From: Eurosta solidaginis
Taxonomy: Eukaryota; Arthropoda; Insecta; Diptera; Tephritidae
Assembly: GCF_040869045.1 (NCBI RefSeq)
Contig: NC_090319.1
Coordinates: 360,857,739 to 360,921,738, forward strand
Length of the DNA stretch: 64,000 nt
Direction: 5' to 3'
In this document: positions 30,973 through 41,466 of the stretch, in pieces
Layout: the number at the start of each line of letters is the position of its first letter
Position numbering within the stretch: position 1 is the stretch's first letter
Made by a program: the position numbers and the translations under genes
Notes under the pieces: model-generated
What the model saw: only the letters and a program-made list of their open reading frames with translations
The model's database searches: none
Told to the model about the DNA's origin: nothing

Positions 30973-32312
30973 TCGGTCGCGGCTATTAGGTGGGGCGAGC
31001 ATTGCTACAACAACAACAACAACATCATCTCTAAGCCGATACTGAGCAGTGACTTGTATGGACATAACCAAATTAATCATTATGCCTACACATATGTCCA
31101 TACAAGCAGCGGTGAGCAACGCACAAACACATGCATATATATGAGATACTCCTAAAAGTATACATTCAATTGTGTCATACATATACACGCGCATGGGGTA
31201 TGAGAGAAGCTATAAAATCGTACATCTGTAGTTATAGCTGAGAAATTTCTATCTGATAACTAACTAGTAAATTCTGGAAATAGAAGCGCCTAGAAATATG
31301 TCAGCGAGGAAACCGGACAGTATAAAAGCGGCAACAGTTGAGGCACGACAAGTCAGTTTGATTTAAGGACGCTATCTGTGGAGCAATAGAAGTGTTATTT
31401 AGTAGTCCAATAAAGAGCATTTTGCATTATCGAATATTGGAGTTATTTAATCAACAGTTTAGTGATTCGAACGTTAGCAGAAGGTTGCAAATAAGCGGAA
31501 TTGCACAAAATTCATTACAATATATTTACAAGTTTGAAAAGTTTCTGGCGCTCTGACAACTTTAACAATTTCCCATAAGAAATACTTTTTATAGCGTTCT
31601 ACTTTTCTGTTGTAGCAACCCTTCTCGCTTTCACTCTGTCCTCAGCCTAAGCGGACGATATGGTAAGGCGCGATAACCTCCTCAGAGATTTTATGCTGAG
31701 CTTCTCTTCCAATTGGCTTCGCGCTCCTTTTAATTTTTCCTACAAATTGGCGGGATGGACGCTACCAATACACCACGGCGGCCGCCAATTATTCGCTATA
31801 AGAAGATATATCGCTCATTTGCTGCAAAGTCGTCATAACTCAAAAAACATGACTTTTGAGTTAATAACATATAAACGTCCCAATATAATGATCTATGTTG
31901 TATAAAAAAATCTTCGTGATCAGTTAAAAATTTAGCACGTGTTATAAAAATGAAAATATGCCTTTATATGCGCAACATATGGCAGTTAAAATCTTTGAAT
32001 GGCTCTCCTGGAAAATTGTGTTTTTTGAATTATGACGACGTTGCAGCAAGTGAGCGATATGTACAAATTTCGAAATTTTACCCAGTTGCTGGAATTTTTT
32101 ACGGAGTTTACCAATTTTAACCACTTTATAAAACTTTCTTTAGTCCCTCCATATTCTTTTCTAGTCCGGCTTTGACTACTCATTTATCACATACTTAGTA
32201 ACATGCATTCAATTGCACTAAATAAAACAGCAAAAAGATAACAACGACAACAGTAAACCCAGAGGAAGTGACAGCGAGTCAACATGCGTTGGCAACACTT
32301 TGGTGTCCGATA

Positions 32313-32787
32313 TGACGTTAACCTAGCAGACCCACACCTTTTTGCGAATATCTCGAAAACGAAATGAAAACCTAAATTATCTTTTGTGGCCCTAAAAAGC
32401 ACCTAAATAGCTCCTAATTTTGATATATTTTTTATTTAAAATAAAATGAAATTTAAGTTGTGGGTCTGCTTGAATGGCTCTCCTGGAAAATTGTGTTTTT
32501 TGAATTATGACGACGTTGCAGCAAGTGAGCGATATGTACAAATTTCGAAATTTTACCCAGTTGCTGGAATTTTTTACGGAGTTTACCAATTTTAACCACT
32601 TTATAAAACTTTCTTTAGTCCCTCCATATTCTTTTCTAGTCCGGCTTTGACTACTCATTTATCACATACTTAGTAACATGCATTCAATTGCACTAAATAA
32701 AACAGCAAAAAGATAACAACGACAACAGTAAACCCAGAGGAAGTGACAGCGAGTCAACATGCGTTGGCAACACTTTGGTGTCCGATA
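32313..32787 (+). repeat. Rearranged 475-bp link between units 2 and 3
   Basis: From 32313 the sequence enters a Foldback monomer as in unit 2, but at 32470 (GGGTCTGCT) it jumps to TGAATGGCTCTCC. It then repeats the last ~317 bp of the unit (31996-32312) a second time, re-crossing the CCGAT-A-TGACGTT joint at 32788. Unit 3 therefore starts one Foldback monomer further in. The jump point is inside the palindrome GGGTCTGCTAG. Confidence 0.88.
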
Positions 32788-33778
32788 TGACGTTAACCTA
32801 GCAGACCCACACTTTTTTGCGAATATCTCGAAAACCAAATGAGCACCTAAATTATCTTTTGTGGCCCTAAATAGCACCTAAAATGCACTTAATTCTCAAA
32901 CAACTTAAACTTATTTTTGAGCACTTGGGTCGCCAGCTTTACGCACGTCCAAATTTATGCAGATCTAAAAAAGTGAGTGGGTGGTTCGCGTACTTTTTTC
33001 CATAAGGTGAATTTTTATCTTTTTTCAATTCCATTTCTGTAAGGAAAGATTTTATTTTAGATCAATAATGGCAATGTGGTCTAGAAGTCGTCCTCTAAAC
33101 GAAATCGAGGTGGAACTTTTTTAAAAGAGCGCTTAGAGTCTACGCATATTAGACAAAGCCTGCGTATTCAAATACAGTAAATATTATCAGTGCAGGACAT
33201 TTGCGCAACTCGTAACACAAAACTTTCAAAACCTGTCAGATGCGAGTTTTGTGACAGAAAAAAGACCGGAAGACGTCCAAGGCATGTGCTAGCTGCCACT
33301 TACTTATGTGTGAGGAACATAGAGCTATGATTTGCTACCAATGCGCGGAAGAAGATTGAATTAATTTTATTACCTCAAATTGTCTTACTTGTTAGAGTGT
33401 TTAGCTAAGCTAAGCAATCTTACTAATTTTTATGAATTCGCTATTCTTTCGTATATTTACTTATTTATTTCTAAATTACATAGTTTTTTTTAGTCCAAGA
33501 TAGTTTCCTGATATTGTTTTTTTTTTCTTTAGAACGCAAACCCTATTTCTGATAGAAATTTTCTTTATGTCAATAAAAACCAAGTATGTTATTATATTAT
33601 TTGATGTCCTTGAATTAATTAAATTAAAAAATTCATTTTAAATTTATTTTATTTAAATACTTACAAAAAAAAGGGAAATAAAAAATTTAACTCTGTTTGT
33701 GGAAACATGTTAATGAATAGGCGTGAAACTTACCCCAGTATGTCGTTTACGTAAAAAAAAAAGTGTGTATATTGAAGG
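32788..33778. mobile_element. Copied right part of Foldback-like 2 and piggyBac-like elements (unit 3)
   Basis: One monomer shorter than in unit 2. It includes the transposase relic at 33205-33359 and the piggyBac right terminus, with TTAA at 33779-33782. Confidence 0.85.
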
Positions 33779-34507
33779 TTAACGGAGTATTACGATTTTT
33801 TTGGCGGCATATTATCGACCGACGACTCACCGGTTTGTTATGAAACTACAATATAAAACCGATGGACACACGTGTAACCTTTCGATAACAAGCCGACAAG
33901 AAACCAATAAGAAGACGATGAGAAGCTGACAACAACTCGAAAACTTGACGGTATTTCGCTTTCAATAATGATAATTTCCTCGACGTAGAGTGCTTGCTAT
34001 AAGTTATGCATTCGGTTAGTTCACTTGTACACATTTGTTTGACATAGTAGTCCCTTACAAGAGAATCATATTCAACTGTCAGTCACACTTTGTTAAATGC
34101 CCTTTGGGCTCAATATAGTCACAAAAATTTGTTAGATGGATATTAATTGTGTAACCAGTTAAGTGTAAAGATAATTTGTTCAGTAGCTGAGACTTAGAGT
34201 TCATCTCACAAGTTGGCGTTTTCTCTTAGATAGCTCAAGGACGAAAAGGACGAATGGACATTTAAAGTTGTGGAGTTGCAGCTACGGCTTGACAGAGAGA
34301 CGACAGTTCAGGTTATTTTGTATAGCTTGATTTCGAAATCTTTTGTTAAATTGACTAGTGGTTTTTAAGTGTACGCTAAGTTATGTACTGCACTTATGGG
34401 TAGGAGGGGAACCATAAACCAAATATATAAATGTTCATATTGTGACGAATATTAGCAACACTAAGGGGTACTATCATCTCTAAGCGCTTCCCAAGGCAGT
34501 GGGTTCT

Positions 34508-35137
34508 ATGTACCGGAGCGACTCGGGATTTTTCCCGACCAAGGACTGTCATTTCAGTGTGACCCCATTTAATTTGTTTCGTCCCTCCCACAAATTGTCA
34601 TCCTCTCAGCAGCTCCTTGCAGCAGGACTGCTACATATTCTCTTACTCCGGGAAGGTATCGAACCCAATCCGGGTCCGTCTCCTGACCCCGGTCATGAGA
34701 AATGGTTTTGCTGCATCTGCCAGAAAAGAATCTTTTTAGGACGGTCACACTCTGTTCAGTGTGTCTCGTGCAAGGGATGGTTGCATCGGACAGGTTGTTC
34801 TGGGCTTGATCCCAAAACCCGACGTCCACGTAACTTTTATAAATCTTTTGTGGCTCCTTGCTGCTCACGCCCAAGGGCGTCCCGTAGTCTACGCCTAAGC
34901 GTATCCCCACTACCTTCCAGCAGCTTCGCTGCTCAGCAAGCCACAACAAGTACCCGCTGCTGCTCGCGCCCCACGGCGCCAACAACTCAAACAGCTGATA
35001 CCACTCATAACTACTACCTTCGTAGTAGAGCTGGTAGCAATGCTGAGCATCAGCCCCTGCCCCCGTCTTCTTCTCCCCCCCCCCCCCCCCCCTCTTTTCT
35101 GGCAGCAATCGTGCAGGTCAGGGAAACAGACTCTTAG
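34508..35137 (+). CDS. LINE N-terminal protein (unit 3)
   Basis: As in unit 1 through the 2A-like motif and PHD-like finger, with H for Y in the finger (GRSHSVQC). The 18-C tract shifts into the third frame, so the protein ends early with a different tail (AAIVQVRETDS). Confidence 0.65.
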   Translation: MYRSDSGFFPTKDCHFSVTPFNLFRPSHKLSSSQQLLAAGLLHILLLREGIEPNPGPSPDPGHEKWFCCICQKRIFLGRSHSVQCVSCKGWLHRTGCSGLDPKTRRPRNFYKSFVAPCCSRPRASRSLRLSVSPLPSSSFAAQQATTSTRCCSRPTAPTTQTADTTHNYYLRSRAGSNAEHQPLPPSSSPPPPPPSFLAAIVQVRETDS

Positions 35138-37898
35138 TCCGTGCCTCCGTTTGCACCGTCTGCCAGCACAGAATATATAGGTTTGCGACATCCGCTCAAT
35201 GCAGCTCCTGCCTTGGGTGGTGCCACTTTCCTAGATGTTCTGGTCTCCGCGACGGCAACCGCTCGACGGGTTTCATCGCGCCGTGTTGCCAGGTCGCAAA
35301 CCCAAATCATCCGGGTACCCCAATGCTTGCCCAAGGGCGCCCAGTCCCAAGGCCACAACAGCAATTGCGTCCTGGCCTTCCACAACCTAGGCGTAGTCAC
35401 CCCTCACTTACCCCTAGAGTGGCGGCGTCACCCCTCATGCACTTCAGAGTTCTGCAGTTCAACTGTAATGGACTAACTGGGAAGATTACGGAGATAGTCG
35501 ATTTCATGAAGCGGCACAACATCCGCATTGCTGCGATTCAAGAGACTAAACTCACAGCAAGATCTGCATTGCAGACCTGCTCTGGTTATAATGTCCACAG
35601 GAAAGATCGCGAGAGCGGAAATGGAGGCGGCCTCGCGTTTATCATACACCACTCTGTGCAATATCATATATTTGATCCTGGCATCGACCGCAGTGACAAT
35701 GTCTTAGAACGTCAAGGCCTATCTGTCCGGTCAGGCGATGCAAATCTAGAAATCATCAACATCTACATCCCTCCTGTCACCTGTTGCCCCAGTGGATACC
35801 GCCCTAATATCGAGGCCTTACTCACTGGCAATAATCGCATTATCTTAGGCGATTTCAATGCCCATCACGACCTATGGCATTCAAGCTTGCGGGCGGACGG
35901 TAGGGGTGAGATGTTGGCGGATCAAATAGACGAAACGACGTTCTGCACAATAAACGGAGACGCCCCCACACGTATGGTAGGAAGCTGTCATAGCTCGCCA
36001 GATATCTCAATCGTAAGCGCAGAACTCGTAAACTGCGTCAACTGGCAGCCGATGGTAACATTGGCATCCGACCACCTGCCCATACTTATTTCGTTCGAGC
36101 GTACCGCCGACTTCATCGTCACCGAAAAACGCACTTTCATAAACTTCAAAAAAGGAAAGTGGGAAGAATATAAATCTGCAACAGACAGCAGCTTTGCTGC
36201 CCTCCCTATCCCGACTGATGCCCGCCAAGGAGAGCGTGCCTTCCGTAAGGTCATTGAATCCGCCTCGGCACATTTCATTCCCGCCGGGAGAATTCCCGAA
36301 ATCCGGCCCCACTTCCCGGCGGAGGCCGCGAGCTTAGCGAGGGAACGCGACCTTATAAGACAGCTTGATCCAGGCGACCCCCAAATAAGGGATATAAACC
36401 AACGCATCAGATTGCTTGTGGACGAACACAATCGGGCGAAATGGGAAGAGCACCAAAGAGGTTGTAACCTCTCTACCGGTGTAGGTAAACTTTGGTCCAC
36501 CGTAAAGTCCCTATCGAATCCGACTAAGCACAAAGACAAAGTTTCCATCGCCTTTGGCGATAAGGTGCTGTCGGATGCGAAAAAATGCGCGAGCGCTTTC
36601 TGCCGACAATATATAATGCATCCTACGGTCGACAAAGATAGACGGAGAGCCAATAGACACGCACATAAACACAAACTCAGCGCGTCACCAATTACCATCA
36701 CCGCTAGAGAGGTTGAGGACGCCATTGGTCGCGCTAAACCATCCAAAGCAGTGGGCCCAGACGGCATAGCCATGCCGGTGCTTAAAAACCTAGGGAAAGA
36801 GGGTTTCAAATATTTAGCGCATGTCTTCAACCTGTCTCTTTCCACCTTTGTCATACCCGAGAAATGGAAAATAGCCAAGGTGGTCCCGCTACTAAAGCCT
36901 GGGAAACCAGCTAACGTAGGTGAGTCATATCGTCCGATATCTCTCCTATCGCCAGTGGCAAAGACGCTTGAAGCCATTTTGCTCCTTATTTCCAAGCACA
37001 TTTGCAGCTATCCCCTCATCAGCATGGCTTCAGAAAACTCCATAGCACTACCTCCGCGCTATATGTCATTAGCACCCAGATAAATTGCGGTTTGAATCAA
37101 TATCCCCACCATAGAACAGTACTCGTAGCGTTAGACCTATCAAAAGCTTTTGATACGGTCAACCATGGCTCGTTACTGCAAGACCTGGAAGGGTCCACCC
37201 ATCCCCCATGTCTTAAAAGGTGGACCGCAAATTATCTGGGTGGTCGGCAGGCATCGGTGCAATTCAGAAACGAAACATCAAAACAAAGGAGAATTAAACA
37301 AGGGGTGCCACAGGGTGGTGTCCTATCCCCGCTTTTGTTTAATTTCTACATATCTAAGCTACCTTCACCACCGGAAGGAGTCACAATAGTTTCCTACGCC
37401 GATGACTGCACAATAATGGCCACAGGCCCAGGCCCAAAGATCGATGAGCTATGCAATAAAATAAACGGCTATCTCCCTGATCTCTCCAGTTTTTTCGCCT
37501 CGCGAAACCTGGCATTGTCCCCGACTAAATCTTCCGCGACCTTGTTTACAACATGGACGCCCCAAATGTCGACCATATTGAACATCCACGTCGATGGCAA
37601 TACGCTACCGACTGTCCTACACCCCAAAATCTTGGGTGTGACGTTTGATCAGGATCTACATTTTGGTGCGCACGCAACCGCAATTGTTCCAAGAATTCAG
37701 AGCCGTAATAAAATCCTCAAATCCCTTGCTGGCAGTACCTGGGGAAAAGATAAAGAAACGCTCTTGACCACATACAAAGCAATTAGCCAGCCGATTACGT
37801 GCTACGCGTCATTGGAAGAAACTACAGGCCTGCCAAAATACTGCTCTCAGAATCGCCACGGGCTGTCTTCTTATGTCCCCAGAACACCATCTGCATAA
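35092..37898 (+). pseudogene. LINE finger 2, endonuclease and RT region with extra frameshift (unit 3)
   Basis: The frame is open from the poly-C, with its first ATG at 35323. It covers the endonuclease and the first RT blocks and stops at 37083. Near 36984 one C is missing (GCTCCTTATT, against GCTCCCTTATT in units 1 and 2). The downstream RT with YADD continues in another frame at 37002-37898. Only this copy carries that lesion, so it arose after the triplication. Confidence 0.85.
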
Positions 37899-38468
37899 TG
37901 AGGCGAGAATACTCCCCATCAGGGAGAGAAATGAGATGCTGACCAAACAGTTTCTGTTGAATACCCAGAAACCTGGGCATCCCAACAGACATCTGATTGA
38001 CGAACCAGCACTGCCTAGGGGCCTAAGGAGTCATCTCCGTAAGCATTTTGAGGAAATACGGCACCTGAGAACCCAGCCGTATGAAGCGGAAAAACACAAG
38101 CAGGTCCTTGGTGAACTCCATAGACAGGCGTCGGATCTTTATGTCGGGAATTGCCCGGTGAATCCAGTACTTGAAGAAAAATATCCAGAACTCGCAGAAA
38201 AGGAACGCATACTCCCAGGGAAACGCGTGTCACTCTTGCTCAACTTCGTTCTGGATACTGTAACAGGTTAAACTCTTACCTATCCAGAATCAACCCCGAC
38301 ATACAAAATGTATGCCCTGCTTGCAACGTGTCCCCACATGACACCAACCATCTCTTTAATTGTAATGTGGAACCAACGCCTCTAGCACCCCTTTCCTTAT
38401 GGTCCACCCCTGTTGAAACGGCAAGTTTCCTTGGACTCCCGTTAGAGGATATTGATGACAATTTGTGA
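37812..38468 (+). pseudogene. LINE C-terminal tail, frame-shifted (unit 3)
   Basis: Same lesions as unit 1. TGA is at 38466-38468. Confidence 0.75.
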
Positions 38469-39807
38469 TCGGTCGCGGCTATTAGGTGGGGCGAGCATTG
38501 CTACAACAACAACAACAACATCATCTCTAAGCCGATACTGAGCAGTGACTTGTATGGACATAACCAAATTAATCATTATGCCTACACATATGTCCATACA
38601 AGCAGCGGTGAGCAACGCACAAACACATGCATATATATGAGATACTCCTAAAAGTATACATTCAATTGTGTCATACATATACACGCGCATGGGGTATGAG
38701 AGAAGCTATAAAATCGTACATCTGTAGTTATAGCTGAGAAATTTCTATCTGATAACTAACTAGTAAATTCTGGAAATAGAAGCGCCTAGAAATATGTCAG
38801 CGAGGAAACCGGACAGTATAAAAGCGGCAACAGTTGAGGCACGACAAGTCAGTTTGATTTAAGGACGCTATCTGTGGAGCAATAGAAGTGTTATTTAGTA
38901 GTCCAATAAAGAGCATTTTGCATTATCGAATATTGGAGTTATTTAATCAACAGTTTAGTGATTCGAACGTTAGCAGAAGGTTGCAAATAAGCGGAATTGC
39001 ACAAAATTCATTACAATATATTTACAAGTTTGAAAAGTTTCTGGCGCTCTGACAACTTTAACAATTTCCCATAAGAAATACTTTTTATAGCGTTCTACTT
39101 TTCTGTTGTAGCAACCCTTCTCGCTTTCACTCTGTCCTCAGCCTAAGCGGACGATATGGTAAGGCGCGATAACCTCCTCAGAGATTTTATGCTGAGCTTC
39201 TCTTCCAATTGGCTTCGCGCTCCTTTTAATTTTTCCTACAAATTGGCGGGATGGACGCTACCAATACACCACGGCGGCCGCCAATTATTCGCTATAAGAA
39301 GATATATCGCTCATTTGCTGCAAAGTCGTCATAACTCAAAAAACATGACTTTTGAGTTAATAACATATAAACGTCCCAATATAATGATCTATGTTGTATA
39401 AAAAAATCTTCGTGATCAGTTAAAAATTTAGCACGTGTTATAAAAATGAAAATATGCCTTTATATGCGCAACATATGGCAGTTAAAATCTTTGAATGGCT
39501 CTCCTGGAAAATTGTGTTTTTTGAATTATGACGACGTTGCAGCAAGTGAGCGATATGTACAAATTTCGAAATTTTACCCAGTTGCTGGAATTTTTTACGG
39601 AGTTTACCAATTTTAACCACTTTATAAAACTTTCTTTAGTCCCTCCATATTCTTTTCTAGTCCGGCTTTGACTACTCATTTATCACATACTTAGTAACAT
39701 GCATTCAATTGCACTAAATAAAACAGCAAAAAGATAACAACGACAACAGTAAACCCAGAGGAAGTGACAGCGAGTCAACATGCGTTGGCAACACTTTGGT
39801 GTCCGAT

Positions 39808-40639
39808 TTTAGAATTTCTACTACTATGGTTTCCTTTCACAACATAAAGAAAATGAATTTACAATGAGTCGACAACAGCCAACATACAATAGCACCGAAA
39901 AGTAGAAGAATGGCGTAGAACTGTTTTTTATCTTTTGTTTTTTTTTTTTAACTGCAAATCATGTTGCATGCAACATATACATATACACTTATTACAGTTA
40001 GAGATAGGAGAATTCAAAACTGAAACAAGATGACCAAGAAATAAGAAATAAAACGAAAGCGCTCACCTACATATATGCATTCGCAAACTTCTCATAAAAA
40101 GTGTGTTTTTACTCGAAGTTTAAGCGCAAACGCGGTTGGAAAATAAAACTAGGCAGTTCCTCATATTGTTGGTGTTGTATAATATGTCTAAAACTTAACA
40201 CAAGTCCGACGAATGCGATGGTGGTGTAGTTTATACAGCAGTTTCTTAAGTTACAACAATTGTTTATACGAGTATGCATCAATTCATAGGAAAAGTGGTA
40301 AGCAAAAAAAAATTTGGCTAACCAAACCAAGCCAAGCGCACTTCCTTCCTTGCATTGCTAAATACAACAGTGATCATAAGTATGTCAAAATGTCAGACAC
40401 TAAGTTGTTACCCGTTAAAAAAAATGTATATCCTCGAAGGCACAACAGAAAATAATCGAAATGGAATAAATATTCAAATGATGTCTACGAATGATGTTGA
40501 GATAAAATGAAGAGTTATAACTCCGGTGAGGTAAATTGAAGTGTTATAACTTCTGTTTCAAGGCCCTCGTGAGCAGTCGATGACTTTTCACGTAAAATAT
40601 GTTTTCCTTTAGCTACAAAGCCGTCCTTTTATGTTCATA
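39808..40639. other. Right flank of the triplication; no gene supported
   Basis: Single-copy sequence begins after GTCCGAT. Overlapping short frames near 40109-40455 on both strands have no domain, and I do not call them genes. Confidence 0.45.
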
Positions 40640-41035
40640 ATTTAAAGAAATTTGGTTTATGATTCCCTTCCTACCCGTAAGTGCAGTACATACATAACTT
40701 AGCGTACACTCAAAAAGCCCAAGTCAATTTAACAAAAGTTGTCTAAACCAATTGATACAAAATAACCTCAACTGCCGTTTCCCTGTCAAGCCGTAGCTAG
40801 AACTCCACAACTCTAAATTTCCATTCGTCCTTTTCGTCCCTGAGCTATCTAGGAGCAAACGCCAACTTGTGAGATGAACTCTAAGTCTCAGCTACTGAAC
40901 AAATAATCTATACACTTAACTGGATACAAAATTAACATCCATTAAACAAATTAGAGTGATTATATTGAGCCCAAAGTGTATTTAACCAAATGTGACTGAC
41001 AGTTGAGTGTGATTCTCTTTTAAGGGGCTTTTACC
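40640..41035 (-). repeat. Inverted, diverged copy of the LTR-host repeat
   Basis: Read on the minus strand it follows 19375-19760 in order: TGACTGACAG-type start, AGACTTAGAGTTCATCTCACAAG, CAAGCCGTAGCT-type block, GTACTGCACTTACGGGTAGG and ATAAACCAAAT. It has no LTR insertion. Divergence is far higher than among the three segmental units. Confidence 0.75.
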
Positions 41036-41466
41036 CTTATCGCGTGGTTTACTTTTTTTGTTCGGGTGACATTTTTTTTCCTATAGGCATTTTCGGGCGA
41101 ACAAAAGTTCACTTAGAAACAGCTCTATTGTGAATTATAAGTGAACAAATAATTTACTTGCAATTGTGTAAATTTTTTAAACAAGCATATATCGTCGCCC
41201 GCTTGCCAGAAGCATGAATGTGCCAAAATGAAAATGTTGGGAAATCGAGCCTCAAAGTTTATTGCTCTCTCAAAATTAGAAGAATTAGTTTGTAGTGTGA
41301 AAATGTACTTATATATTATATTCACACTAAGCTCTTTTAACTGAGGTAATTGCTCTGCTTGTATCCCTTCTATTCTCCGAGATTTAGCATATTCTTTTTT
41401 CTGGCAAAACAAAAATTTAAAAAGCGGATATATTTTTTGTTAACACATCTATACAAAAAAATTAAA

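Larger units (their letters stand above)
26996..31023 (+). mobile_element. APE-type LINE, defective (unit 2)
   Basis: Near-identical to unit 1, with perfect 13-bp repeats ATCATCTCTAAGC at 26983-26995 and 31024-31036. It has 11 C in the poly-C tract. It shares the two C-terminal frame breaks. Confidence 0.9.
26951..31519 (+). mobile_element. Solo LTR split by LINE (unit 2)
   Basis: Same as unit 1. ATAT flanks at 26947-26950 and 31520-31523. Confidence 0.75.
34486..38519 (+). mobile_element. APE-type LINE, most degraded copy (unit 3)
   Basis: The 13-bp repeats are at 34473-34485 and 38520-38532. It has 18 C in the poly-C tract and an extra one-base deletion in the RT region, plus the two breaks shared with the other copies. 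Confidence 0.9.
34441..39015 (+). mobile_element. Solo LTR split by LINE (unit 3)
   Basis: Same termini as unit 1. ATAT lies at 34437-34440 and 39016-39019. Confidence 0.75.
17957..39807 (+). repeat. Segmental tandem triplication, 7.18-kb unit
   Basis: Unit 1 spans 17957-25136, unit 2 spans 25137-32312 and unit 3 spans 32788-39807, with a rearranged 475-bp link at 32313-32787. Units are nearly identical over their length, differing by scattered single bases and homopolymer length. The left edge is inside a Foldback monomer at TGACGTTAACC. The right edge is at GTGTCCGAT, which runs into single-copy ATTTTAGAATTT only after unit 3. Junctions at 25136 and 32312 have identical sequence (CCGAT-A-TGACGTT), showing one tandem-duplication joint that was then copied. 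Confidence 0.92.

Noticed and set aside
19817..38519. Three independent LINE insertions
   Set aside because: All have the same flanks, the same 13-bp duplication, the same LTR host and shared lesions, so they are copies of one insertion.
40109..41412. Short proteins on both strands at 40109-40455 and 41125-41412
   Set aside because: Opposed, overlapping frames without homology, partly inside the inverted repeat sequences.
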